Assembly: GCF_003173575.1 (NCBI RefSeq)
Contig: NZ_QGNY01000011.1
Coordinates: 1 to 64,000 of the forward strand
Length of the DNA: 64,000 bases
Direction of reading: 5' to 3'
Origin: Pedobacter paludis
GTDB lineage: Bacteria; Bacteroidota; Bacteroidia; Sphingobacteriales; Sphingobacteriaceae
Below the pieces are notes generated by a model. That model was not told the DNA's origin. It saw nothing but the letters and a program-made list of their open reading frames with translations, and searched no databases. Positions 53,618-61,415 of this stretch are shown one piece after another. The position numbers and the translations under genes were made by a program. Position 1 is the first letter of the stretch, and every line of letters begins with the position of its first letter.

Positions 53618-54910
53618 ATGAAACATAATAAATTTTTATTTGAACACCTTTCGGTTTTTAAATATGCGGTTCGATGGACGCTGCTTATACTTCCTGTTGC
53701 CATTGCAATAGGAAGTATGGTTGCCTTGTTCCTTTGGCTGCTAGGCTGGGCCATTCACTTTCGCTTTCAGCATACCTGTCTCATTTTTCTGCTACCTTTA
53801 GCAGGTATTGTGATCCACCTGATTTATCAGTCAGTTGGTAGGTCCTCAGAAAAAGGAAATAACCTGATCATGGATGAAATCCATAGGCCGGGTGGTGGAG
53901 TGCCCAGGCAGATGGCGCCAGTAATCTTAATAACTACAGTGATTACCCATTTGTTTGGCGGATCGGCTGGAAGAGAGGGAACCGCGGTACAAATCGGAGG
54001 AAGCATCGCAGGAATGTTTAGCCGCTGGTTTAAGCTAAATGAGGTAGACACCAAGATGCTCCTTACCGCGGGAATTGCAGCCGGGTTTGGGGCGGTGTTC
54101 GGAACACCGCTCACCGGTGCCATATTTGCAATGGAAGTTCTGGCCATTGGAAGAATAGAGTACAAGGCTTTACTTCCCGCATTAATTGCCAGCGTGCTTG
54201 GTGATCTTACTGTCTCTGCCTGGGGCATCCATCATACCGCTTATCACATCGATCTCATAGAGAAAAGTGCCTACTTTCTATCTGAATACCTGCCGGTAAA
54301 CCTACTCCTGCTTAGTAAGGTTATTCTAGCATCCACATTGTTTGGTCTGGCCAGCTACCTGTTTGCTGTAATGGTGCATGAGATCAAGGCCTTTTTTTCT
54401 AAAGTATGTAAGATCCAGTGGCTTATTCCTGTTATCGGTGGTCTGATTATTATAGGCTTGACTTACGCCATCGGGAAACCGGATTACTTAAGTTTGGGCG
54501 TGGATAGCGAATACCAAGGAGCCGTTACAATTCCCTCTGCTTTTCAGCCTGGTGGAGCAGATACTTGGAGCTGGTTATGGAAGACCATTTACACAACTTT
54601 AACATTAGGAACTGGATTTAAAGGTGGTGAGGTAACGCCTTTGTTTTATATTGGCGCAACATTAGGCAATGCACTTTCGACCTTATTAAATGCTCCAGTT
54701 AGTTTGTTTGCTGCCCTTGGATTTATTGCTGTTTTTGCTGGTGCAACGAATACACCCCTTGCCTGTACGATTATGGGTATAGAACTTTTTGGTAGTGAAT
54801 ACACCATGTTTTTTGCGGTAGCCTGTTTTACAGCCTATTTTTTCAGTGGCCATTCAGGTATATATTCTTCACAGCGTATTGCGGTACCCAAAATATTTAC
54901 GGGAACATAA
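53618..54910 (+). CDS. CLC-F type fluoride/proton antiporter
   Basis: 430 residues with the CLC fold (about 10-12 helices in two halves). Selectivity regions differ from chloride CLCs in the way of the fluoride subclass: GGSAGREGTAVQIGG (GREGT at 118-122 where chloride CLCs have GREGP), NNLIMDEIH (81-89) ahead of the first filter helix, and GTGFKGGEVTPLF (331-343). The family exports fluoride against protons. It is 18 bases after the enolase gene, in an operon that starts with a fluoride riboswitch, which strongly supports the assignment. A chloride channel is the alternative but fits the context less well. Confidence 0.85.
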   Translation: MKHNKFLFEHLSVFKYAVRWTLLILPVAIAIGSMVALFLWLLGWAIHFRFQHTCLIFLLPLAGIVIHLIYQSVGRSSEKGNNLIMDEIHRPGGGVPRQMAPVILITTVITHLFGGSAGREGTAVQIGGSIAGMFSRWFKLNEVDTKMLLTAGIAAGFGAVFGTPLTGAIFAMEVLAIGRIEYKALLPALIASVLGDLTVSAWGIHHTAYHIDLIEKSAYFLSEYLPVNLLLLSKVILASTLFGLASYLFAVMVHEIKAFFSKVCKIQWLIPVIGGLIIIGLTYAIGKPDYLSLGVDSEYQGAVTIPSAFQPGGADTWSWLWKTIYTTLTLGTGFKGGEVTPLFYIGATLGNALSTLLNAPVSLFAALGFIAVFAGATNTPLACTIMGIELFGSEYTMFFAVACFTAYFFSGHSGIYSSQRIAVPKIFTGT

Positions 54911-55070
54911 AATATTGACTTATCCTGTTCCTGTGGATTATCATAAAGAGGTGAAATTTTTATAAGATCCTTGACCAATGCAATCAGCAATTTATATCAA
55001 AAAACAACGCTATATCGACCGCTTTCCTTCCTCTCTTTTCTAAAGCATCAAGTACAGATGATTTAACTGC

Positions 55071-55460
55071 CTATGTTGTTTTAATAAGGTAGAGCAGTAA
55101 AAGTATACTGGCTATGAAAACTAAAGCGGTTAAAACTTTAACAAAAAGTGTTGAATGGTAATACACCCCCTGATTCAGTTGTTCTTTCGTTGAATTATAT
55201 CTTAAGTAAGAACAAATGATAGTAATTGCTCCCAGGGCAACTAGAAAAATCCCGATAATGCGGGAATCTCCGGTTTGGTGCAGGGGCACTTTACTCCCCA
55301 GTGCGGCACTGATCTGCTTGATAAATAGCGAGAATTTCATCACCACGAAGCCAAATCCCATGATACCAATACTGGTTCTGATCCAGGCCAAAAATGTTCT
55401 TTCATTAGCCAAATGGTCTCCTGCATGCTGTTTGGTGTTTTCCTGATCTTGAATTTTCAT
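55071..55460 (-). CDS. DUF202 (YidH-like) membrane protein, second copy
   Basis: 129 residues from the ATG at 55460 (an earlier ATG at 55499 adds a cysteine-rich leader not seen in the paralogue). The signature HLANERTFLAWIRTSIGIMG is identical to that at 41371; three helices. Function unknown. It follows the UDG-fold-like gene by about 40 bases in the same direction and faces the CLC gene (convergent, 160-base gap with nothing recognised). Confidence 0.8.
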   Translation of the reverse strand: MKIQDQENTKQHAGDHLANERTFLAWIRTSIGIMGFGFVVMKFSLFIKQISAALGSKVPLHQTGDSRIIGIFLVALGAITIICSYLRYNSTKEQLNQGVYYHSTLFVKVLTALVFIASILLLLYLIKTT

Positions 55461-55500
55461 CTTGTTCTGTATCGGTATATTACAGCAATATATTTGCATG

Positions 55501-56007
55501 TTATGTCAATATCGATGCCAGTTTGGAGATGATAACCCTGGTATCCCGGATGCAAGTAAGCCTGTTTGATTCAGTGCCGGCAGGATAGCAGGTAACTGCA
55601 ATTTCTTCGATAAACGATAAGCCTGATAGGTCAATAGATTCTTTAACCTCTTGTTCAATGCTTTTCATTAGGATCATGATTAATCGGGGTTGATATGTTC
55701 TGATTTTATGAGCTAATTGCTCTATTCCCCCCTGCCTCTGGTTTTTTCTGATTTTAACTGACGATTTATCAATAGGTGTACAAGTTAGATGTTCCAAAAA
55801 GCATCCCGTGCCTTTAAAGAACTGCAAAAAATCTTCTACAGATTTAAAATCGCCAAATACCTCACTAAATGCAAGATAAATTGTTCGAAACAGATTAGTA
55901 TTTCCCAGGTAAAAATGTTTATCGTCACCTCCAGGAGCTTCAGAAACAAAGAGCAGCAGCACTTTAGCTGGCTGATATTGCCTCGAAATTTCGGTAACAC
56001 TATACAT
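55501..56007 (-). CDS. hypothetical protein, uracil-DNA-glycosylase-like fold suspected
   Basis: 168 residues from the ATG at 56007, overlapping the LysR stop by 8 bases. VLLLFVSEAPGGDDKHFYLG followed by LFRTIYLAF resembles the start of UDG-superfamily proteins (GEAP...FYLG...LF), and LIMILMKSI is a plausible core strand. The catalytic motifs needed for DNA repair were not identified, so function is open. Coupling to the regulator gene suggests a linked role or simple co-transcription. An ATG at 56067 would extend it 20 residues into the LysR gene and is less likely. Confidence 0.6.
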   Translation of the reverse strand: MYSVTEISRQYQPAKVLLLFVSEAPGGDDKHFYLGNTNLFRTIYLAFSEVFGDFKSVEDFLQFFKGTGCFLEHLTCTPIDKSSVKIRKNQRQGGIEQLAHKIRTYQPRLIMILMKSIEQEVKESIDLSGLSFIEEIAVTCYPAGTESNRLTCIRDTRVIISKLASILT

Positions 56008-56899
56008 TATAGTTGTAGCTTTTAGCGAAGCGCATAAATAGTTCCGCCAGAGCGTCCTGCTGACCATGAAGCTGAATGAAATGAAACGGCCTTTCGATAA
56101 CCATATCCTTGATATCTATGATGCGGCATTCATTATTCTTGAGCTCTTTCAATATGGAGTGGATAGATAAAAAAGCCAGGCATTTGCTGTGAATCAAATA
56201 GGATTTAATGCTTTCGGTACTACCTAACTGCATTTCTATATTTAAGTCCCCCACCTTTATCTGGTGTGCTTTTAAAGCATATGCAATAACATCTAGTGTA
56301 CCAGAACCAGGTTCACGAAGTAATAAATCATAATCCTTCAACTCATTCGGTTTGATCATTTCCTTTTTCATGGCATAATTGTGACCAGAACACACCAGCA
56401 CCAGCTCGTCTTTTAGATATTGTTCGTATTTAATCTGTGGGTTCCGGGAGATGCCTTCAATGATTCCAAAATCTATTTCCTTAGCAATCAAACGCTGCTC
56501 TACATCTTCTGTGTTTCCGGTAACCAGTTGAATTTGTATATCCTTAAACTTATTGTGAAACTGTGCCAATACAGGTGGAATGATATATTGTGCCACAGTA
56601 CTGCTGGCACCAATCCTCAATATTCCTTTATGCTGTTTAGTAAGTAGATTCATATCATATTCCAGTTCCCGGTAAGTTCCAAAAATCTGTTCTGCGTAAT
56701 GCAACAATAATTCGCCGGCTGGGGTGAGGCTGATTTTTTTGTTTCCACTGCGTTCAAATAATGACATTTTGAACTCCTGCTCTAATTCTTTAATGTGTTT
56801 GGTTACAGCAGGCTGACTGATAAATAACTCTGCCGAGGCCTTTGTAAAATTCAGCCTTTTAGCGACAGCATAAAATACTTGCAAACGGAAATCTATCAT
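56000..56899 (-). CDS. LysR-family transcription regulator (YeiE/CysB-like context)
   Basis: 299 residues from the ATG at 56899 (an upstream ATG at 56944 would add 15 residues that do not belong to the fold). N-terminal winged HTH (FYAVAKRLNFTKASAELFIS, QPAVTKHIKELEQEF) and C-terminal effector domain (about 90-295, LRIGASSTVAQYIIP). Divergent from the TsdA/DsrE/binding-protein/YeiH operon, whose upstream region carries matching half-sites. LysR regulators next to yeiH are typically YeiE-like and respond to sulfite or related sulfur compounds. The effector here is inferred. Overlaps the downstream gene by 8 bases. Confidence 0.87.
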   Translation of the reverse strand: MIDFRLQVFYAVAKRLNFTKASAELFISQPAVTKHIKELEQEFKMSLFERSGNKKISLTPAGELLLHYAEQIFGTYRELEYDMNLLTKQHKGILRIGASSTVAQYIIPPVLAQFHNKFKDIQIQLVTGNTEDVEQRLIAKEIDFGIIEGISRNPQIKYEQYLKDELVLVCSGHNYAMKKEMIKPNELKDYDLLLREPGSGTLDVIAYALKAHQIKVGDLNIEMQLGSTESIKSYLIHSKCLAFLSIHSILKELKNNECRIIDIKDMVIERPFHFIQLHGQQDALAELFMRFAKSYNYNV

Positions 56900-56958
56900 A
56901 CACGGTTTTAGTAGATAACCTAAGATACAAACAATTTGTTTCAACGGGTACTGACATC

Positions 56959-56983
56959 ATAACCTTACGTTATCATCAATAAC
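56959..56983. promoter_or_regulatory. LysR-type operator, three half-sites ATAAC/GTTAT
   Basis: ATAAC (56959-56963), GTTAT (56969-56973) and ATAAC (56979-56983), alternating and exactly 10 bases apart; each neighbouring pair forms an inverted repeat with T-N11-A or equivalent geometry. It lies between the LysR gene and the divergent TsdA unit, centred about 60 bases before the likely start from CACATTTG (57017-57024). Confidence 0.7.
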
Positions 56984-57043
56984 TTTTTATGCTTTTTCTG
57001 ATGAGTAGAATAAATGCACATTTGTAACAGAAAAATATTGGTT

Positions 57044-58129
57044 ATGAATAAGGAATCAACAGAAAAAGAAATCAGACAAGCACTTATATATACAGCCAGG
57101 ACAACGGCTATCATTGCGTTTCTATTTGTTGCTTGTGGAACCATTTTCATCTGCACTTTATTTTTTAATGGGCAGCCAGATGTAGTGACAGCAAAAACCA
57201 AACAGGATGTGGAAACCGGTATAGCTGCTGTTAACGTCAAAAGCCAGGTTGTACCTGCTGATGCCTGGAAAGCGCCTGATGAAAATACGATTCCGGCGGA
57301 CACCAAGTACGGCCAGATGATCAGGTATGGCAAAGAATTAATAGCACATACGAGCAAATATTTTGGGCCAAATGGATCCATAGCCCGTATTACAAATGGT
57401 ATGAATTGTCAGAATTGTCACCTCGAGGGTGGAACCAAACTGTTCGGAAATAATTATGCTGGTTTTATTTCCAGTTTTCCTAAAATGAGTGGCAGATCAG
57501 GAAAGGTTGAACCTGCATCGGCACGTATTGCAGAGTGCTTCAATCGAAGTCTTGCAGGCAAAGTACCAGACGAATCTAGTAAAGAGATACAGGCAATGCT
57601 GGCTTATATGAAATGGCTTGGAACAGGTGTAAAAAAAGGGGAGAAAGTGTTTGGAACGGGAACCGAAAAATTAAAATTCCTGGATAGGGCAGCGAATGTC
57701 AAACATGGAGCGATTTTATATACCAGTAAATGTCAAAGTTGTCATGGTGCAAATGGTGAGGGAATACTCGATGAAGACAAACTAACTTATGTTTATCCGC
57801 CATTATGGGGCAAACACAGCTACAATGATGGCGCAGGGATGTATAGACTCAGTAACTTTGCGGGGTTCGTAAAGAACAATATGCCATATGGTGCCAGATA
57901 TGGAGATGCGCAGTTAAGTGATGAGGAGGCCTGGGATCTCGCTGCTTTTGTGAACTCACAGCCAAGACCACATAAAGATCAGGGAAAAGATTACCCTGAT
58001 TTGTTAAAAAAACCTTTTGATGCGCCATACGGACCATATGCCGACAAATTTTCTGAAAATCAACATAAGTATGGTCCATTTGCACCAATTGTAACCTCCG
58101 AAAAACAAGTAAAACTAACAACTAAATAA
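57044..58129 (+). CDS. tsdA: TsdA-like di-haem thiosulfate dehydrogenase/tetrathionate reductase (second copy)
   Basis: 361 residues from the ATG at 57044. N-terminal membrane helix (about 21-42), haem sites C122-C125-H126 and C230-C233-H234, and the probable axial cysteine C165 in AECFNRSLAG. NNMPYG and the PLWGKHSYNDGAGM block are shared with the copy at 39491. It begins an operon with DsrE, two binding proteins and YeiH downstream, opposite the LysR gene. It should convert thiosulfate and tetrathionate in the periplasm; with a sulfite-oxidase-like gene at the window end, the module points to inorganic-sulfur oxidation. Which of the two TsdA proteins acts under which condition is unknown. 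Confidence 0.85.
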   Translation: MNKESTEKEIRQALIYTARTTAIIAFLFVACGTIFICTLFFNGQPDVVTAKTKQDVETGIAAVNVKSQVVPADAWKAPDENTIPADTKYGQMIRYGKELIAHTSKYFGPNGSIARITNGMNCQNCHLEGGTKLFGNNYAGFISSFPKMSGRSGKVEPASARIAECFNRSLAGKVPDESSKEIQAMLAYMKWLGTGVKKGEKVFGTGTEKLKFLDRAANVKHGAILYTSKCQSCHGANGEGILDEDKLTYVYPPLWGKHSYNDGAGMYRLSNFAGFVKNNMPYGARYGDAQLSDEEAWDLAAFVNSQPRPHKDQGKDYPDLLKKPFDAPYGPYADKFSENQHKYGPFAPIVTSEKQVKLTTK

Positions 58130-58148
58130 ATCATCAAAATCTAAAATC

Positions 58149-58604
58149 ATGAAAAAAATAACCTTAATCTGTACATTATTTTTGCTGATCGCAGCAACCT
58201 CGGCCACTTTTGCCCAAGCTACACCTGCTAATTTTACAGGGGCAAAAGCCACCCTGAAAAATTATAAGGCACTGTATGTAATCAATAACGGTGATGAGAA
58301 AAAGATTGCAGGAACACTTCGAAACCTAAAAAATGCACTCGACGATCCCAGGTTAAAAGGGAAAATCAATGCAGAACTTATTGCCTTTGGAGATGGCGTA
58401 GCTGTTTACCAGAAGAACGGATCTTTTGAAAAAACATTGTTAGAACTGCAATCCAGAGGAGTAATTCTTGCACAATGTGAAAATACCGTCAGAGAAAGGA
58501 AAATCGAAAAAAATACCTTATTTGATTTTATCAGTTATGTACCCAGCGGCAATGGTGAAATCATCATCCGTCAATATCAGGGATGGGCAGTTGTACATCC
58601 TTAA
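58149..58604 (+). CDS. exported DsrE-family protein (second copy)
   Basis: 151 residues with signal peptide (ends TFAQ). It shares ELIAFGDGVAVY, GVILAQCENTVRERKI and FDFISYVPSGNGEIIIR with the protein at 40575; the single conserved cysteine is the likely sulfur carrier. 19 bases after the TsdA gene. The pairing of TsdA with this protein in two separate places argues that they act together, probably passing sulfane sulfur released or accepted by TsdA. Confidence 0.82.
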   Translation: MKKITLICTLFLLIAATSATFAQATPANFTGAKATLKNYKALYVINNGDEKKIAGTLRNLKNALDDPRLKGKINAELIAFGDGVAVYQKNGSFEKTLLELQSRGVILAQCENTVRERKIEKNTLFDFISYVPSGNGEIIIRQYQGWAVVHP

Positions 58605-58623
58605 ACCAAATAATTAGAAAATC

Positions 58624-59544
58624 ATGAAATATATAAATCACACCTTTTTAGCCACAGTTGCATTTTTATTGCTTTGTGGAAATGTTAAGGCCCAGGATCA
58701 TCGCTTTGATCCGCCCTGGAATACTCCACCTGAAAGTAAAGTTCAGTTCACAGTACCTGGAGTAGACAATGTGCCTGATCTTTTTGGAGACATTAATGAT
58801 CCCCAACTGGTGGTTTTCTTTGCCGGTAACCAGTTTATGTGCATTGACGAATTAATTGCAGCCTTTAAAAAGTCATATCCACATTATCAGCGGGTATTTG
58901 CCGAAACGCTTCCCCCAGGCATTTTAGCCCAACAAATAAAAACCGGTAGCATTGTGGTGGGCAACATGAGAATTACCTTAAAGCCGGATGTTTATACAGC
59001 TGGTAAGAACCGGATAGACATGACCCCTGAATGGTTTAGCAAAACGACTTTATATGCTAGAAACAGGTTGGCAATCATGGTCCAAAAGGGAAATCCGAAG
59101 GCATTGAAGTCACTCAAAGATTTAGCAAATAAAGAGCTGAGGATCAGTATGCCCAATCCAGAGAATGAAGGGATCGGTAAACGTATTGAAGAAGCCTATG
59201 TGAAAGCTGGAGGGGAAACATTAAAATCTACCATCATGGAAGATAAAGTTAAAGATAAGACTACTTATCTTACCATGATCCATCATCGCCAATCACCAAT
59301 GAGGATCCTATACAACGAAAGTGACGCCGCTCCAGTATGGTATACTGAGGCCTACTATCAGAAAATGATTGGCCATCCTGTTGAGCTCATTGAAATTCCT
59401 GAAAAAGAGAATATCCATGCGCAATATATAGCGGGACAGTTAAAAGATGCGCCACATCCGGCCGCTGCAAAAGATTTTATGGATTTTTTGATCAGTCCGC
59501 AGGCTGCTGCCATCTACAAAAAGTTTGGTTTTGATTTACCTTAA
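58624..59544 (+). CDS. periplasmic solute-binding protein (type II, ModA/sulfate-binding-like), orphan
   Basis: 306 residues with a signal peptide ending VKAQ. The fold is a type II binding protein: VVFFAGNQFMCIDELIAAFK, LAIMVQKGNPKALKSLKDL, ELRISMPNPENEGIGKR and AAAKDFMDFLISPQAAAIYK are hallmarks of ModA/CysP-like anion-binding proteins. No ABC permease or ATPase gene is present in the operon, so it may work as a sensor or carrier rather than an ABC component. The likely ligand is an oxyanion such as sulfate, thiosulfate or molybdate; it precedes a second binding protein and the YeiH exporter. Confidence 0.8.
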   Translation: MKYINHTFLATVAFLLLCGNVKAQDHRFDPPWNTPPESKVQFTVPGVDNVPDLFGDINDPQLVVFFAGNQFMCIDELIAAFKKSYPHYQRVFAETLPPGILAQQIKTGSIVVGNMRITLKPDVYTAGKNRIDMTPEWFSKTTLYARNRLAIMVQKGNPKALKSLKDLANKELRISMPNPENEGIGKRIEEAYVKAGGETLKSTIMEDKVKDKTTYLTMIHHRQSPMRILYNESDAAPVWYTEAYYQKMIGHPVELIEIPEKENIHAQYIAGQLKDAPHPAAAKDFMDFLISPQAAAIYKKFGFDLP

Positions 59545-59555
59545 ACATAAACACA

Positions 59556-60305
59556 ATGAAAAATATATTTTTAACCATATTGTCAGTCGTTGCTGTAGTG
59601 ACCATTGGGAATGCACAAATCCCAAACGATACTTTATATGTCTATGGTCCCGGTGGGCCGCTCGGACCGATCAATGAATGTGCGAAGGTTTTTGGAAAGC
59701 AGCATGATATCGTAATTAAAGTCACTGCCGGGCCAGATAATGAATGGATGCCGGATGCAATGAAACATGCAGATCTGTTCTTTGGAGGAGCAGAATACAT
59801 GCTTTCAAAATTCATGTCTGACCACCCAAACATGATAGTGGCGAACTCTCGGACAGAGTTATATAAACGTGCGGCAGCGATCCTGGTACGGCCCGGCAAT
59901 CCTAAAAACATCAAAAATCTGGGCGATCTCTGTAAACCAGGTGTGAAAATTCTTGATGTGAATGGGGCTGGGCAAATGGGGCTTTGGGAAGATTTGGCAG
60001 GTCGACAAGATCTGATTGCAAACATACAGCAGCGTATAGCAGGTACATTTGCAAATTCGGCATTGGGTATTGCTGCATGGAAAAATGATCCTCAATATGA
60101 TGCCTGGATAACATTTGGCTCCTGGCATAACCGTTTACCAGACCTCACCTCAATGGTTAGGATTCCTGTTACACAAACAGTCTATAGAGGTACACCTGTA
60201 GTGAGGGGTAGCACTGGTACGCATAAGTCGGAAACTGAGGATTTTATCAAGTTTATGCAATCCGATAAAGGACATCTCATTTTCAAAAAATGGGGTTGGG
60301 AATAA
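59556..60305 (+). CDS. periplasmic solute-binding protein, second type, orphan
   Basis: 249 residues with a signal peptide ending GNAQ. LYVYGPGGPLGPINECAKVF, AAAILVRPGNPKNIKNLGDL, ILDVNGAGQMGLWEDLAGR and TEDFIKFMQSDKGHLIFKK mark another type II binding protein, only distantly like its neighbour. The glycine-rich start (YGPGGP) may form the anion-binding loop. It is 11 bases after the first binding-protein gene and ends before a strong hairpin. Again no ABC partners are present. Two unlike orphan binding proteins in one sulfur operon are unusual. Confidence 0.8.
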   Translation: MKNIFLTILSVVAVVTIGNAQIPNDTLYVYGPGGPLGPINECAKVFGKQHDIVIKVTAGPDNEWMPDAMKHADLFFGGAEYMLSKFMSDHPNMIVANSRTELYKRAAAILVRPGNPKNIKNLGDLCKPGVKILDVNGAGQMGLWEDLAGRQDLIANIQQRIAGTFANSALGIAAWKNDPQYDAWITFGSWHNRLPDLTSMVRIPVTQTVYRGTPVVRGSTGTHKSETEDFIKFMQSDKGHLIFKKWGWE

Positions 60306-60315
60306 ATAATGTCTA

Positions 60316-60358
60316 AAAACTTATCTTCTATAACATGAAGTTATGGAAGATAAGTTTT
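60316..60358 (+). terminator. long hairpin terminator after the second binding-protein gene
   Basis: A 19-bp stem (60316-60334 with 60340-60358) with one G-U pair and loop ATGAA; the arms begin AAAACTTATCTTC and end GAAGATAAGTTTT. The closing TTTT may serve as the U-run. It could act in both directions. Confidence 0.75.
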
Positions 60359-60422
60359 AATGATTTGATCGGGGTTTATTAGTTATGGATCTTTGAATTA
60401 GAAAATAAAGACAATCAAAATT

Positions 60423-61409
60423 ATGACACAAATCAAAGACAATTCAAATTCTTCTAAAATAAAGGCGGGTAACCTGCTAAACTTAAATTTAAACACCCGT
60501 AAAATTATCTTCATCCTGGCAGTTTTGCTGTGCCTCTTTCCATTTATGTCGCCTCCTTTAGCCTTATTGCTAGGATTAGTATTGGCGCAACTAATGGAAC
60601 ATCCCTATCTGCATTTAAATCACAAGGCCACAAACCTGCTGCTAAAAATTTCTGTTGTCGGGCTAGGATTTGGAATGAATGTATTCAGTGCAATGAAAGC
60701 AGGAAAAGAAGGCGTACTGTTTACCGTAGTTTCTATTTTCGGAGTGCTTATCATTGGTTTTATCCTGGGAAAAGTATTTAAAATAGAACGTAAAACATCT
60801 TTTTTGATATCAGCTGGAACGGCGATCTGTGGTGGAAGTGCTATTGCTGCATTGTCGCCTGTAATGAACGCAGAAGAAAAACAGATCTCCGTTGCAATGG
60901 GTACTGTTTTTATACTCAACTCGGTGGCCTTATTTCTTTTCCCCGCTATCGGACATGCGCTTAACTTGTCACAGTCACAATTTGGTATGTGGTGTGCCAT
61001 TGCTATTCACGATACCAGTTCTGTTGTTGGGGCAGCCAGTAAATATGGTGAACAAGCACTACAGATAGCCACAACTGTTAAGTTAGCCAGAGCACTATGG
61101 ATTGTTCCCGTAGCGTTTGGTACATCTTTCCTGTTCAAAAGCAACAATAGCAAAGTTAGTATACCCTATTTTATAGGGCTATTTATCCTGGCAATGATCG
61201 CCAACACCTACTTACCTTTTATTAAGCCTTTTGCGCCCTACTTTGTAGCATTAGCAAAAGCAGGCTTAACTTTAACCTTGTTCCTGATAGGAAGCGGACT
61301 CTCATTTACTATCTTGAAAGCAGTGGGGATAATGCCACTGTTACAAGGCGTAATTTTATGGATAGTAATTTCAAGTGCTGCATTATGGGCAGTTATATCT
61401 TTGGTTTAA
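60423..61409 (+). CDS. yeiH: YeiH-family putative sulfate/sulfite exporter (UPF0324)
   Basis: 328 residues, about nine to ten helices. Family motifs include MNVFSAMKAG, FLISAGTAICGGSAIAALSP and DTSSVVGAASKYGEQAL. YeiH proteins are proposed exporters of sulfate or related anions and are usually controlled by the LysR protein YeiE; here a LysR gene heads the locus. It lies after the terminator of the binding-protein genes and ends 6 bases from the convergent beta-propeller gene. With TauE at 33193 this gives the region two anion-exit routes. Confidence 0.85.
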   Translation: MTQIKDNSNSSKIKAGNLLNLNLNTRKIIFILAVLLCLFPFMSPPLALLLGLVLAQLMEHPYLHLNHKATNLLLKISVVGLGFGMNVFSAMKAGKEGVLFTVVSIFGVLIIGFILGKVFKIERKTSFLISAGTAICGGSAIAALSPVMNAEEKQISVAMGTVFILNSVALFLFPAIGHALNLSQSQFGMWCAIAIHDTSSVVGAASKYGEQALQIATTVKLARALWIVPVAFGTSFLFKSNNSKVSIPYFIGLFILAMIANTYLPFIKPFAPYFVALAKAGLTLTLFLIGSGLSFTILKAVGIMPLLQGVILWIVISSAALWAVISLV

Positions 61410-61415
61410 AATACA

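Noticed and set aside
54911..55070. A short minus-strand reading resembling a protein tail (VLDALEKRGRKAVDI)
   Set aside because: No start codon, too short, and no family could be recognised; probably chance or an unidentifiable relic.
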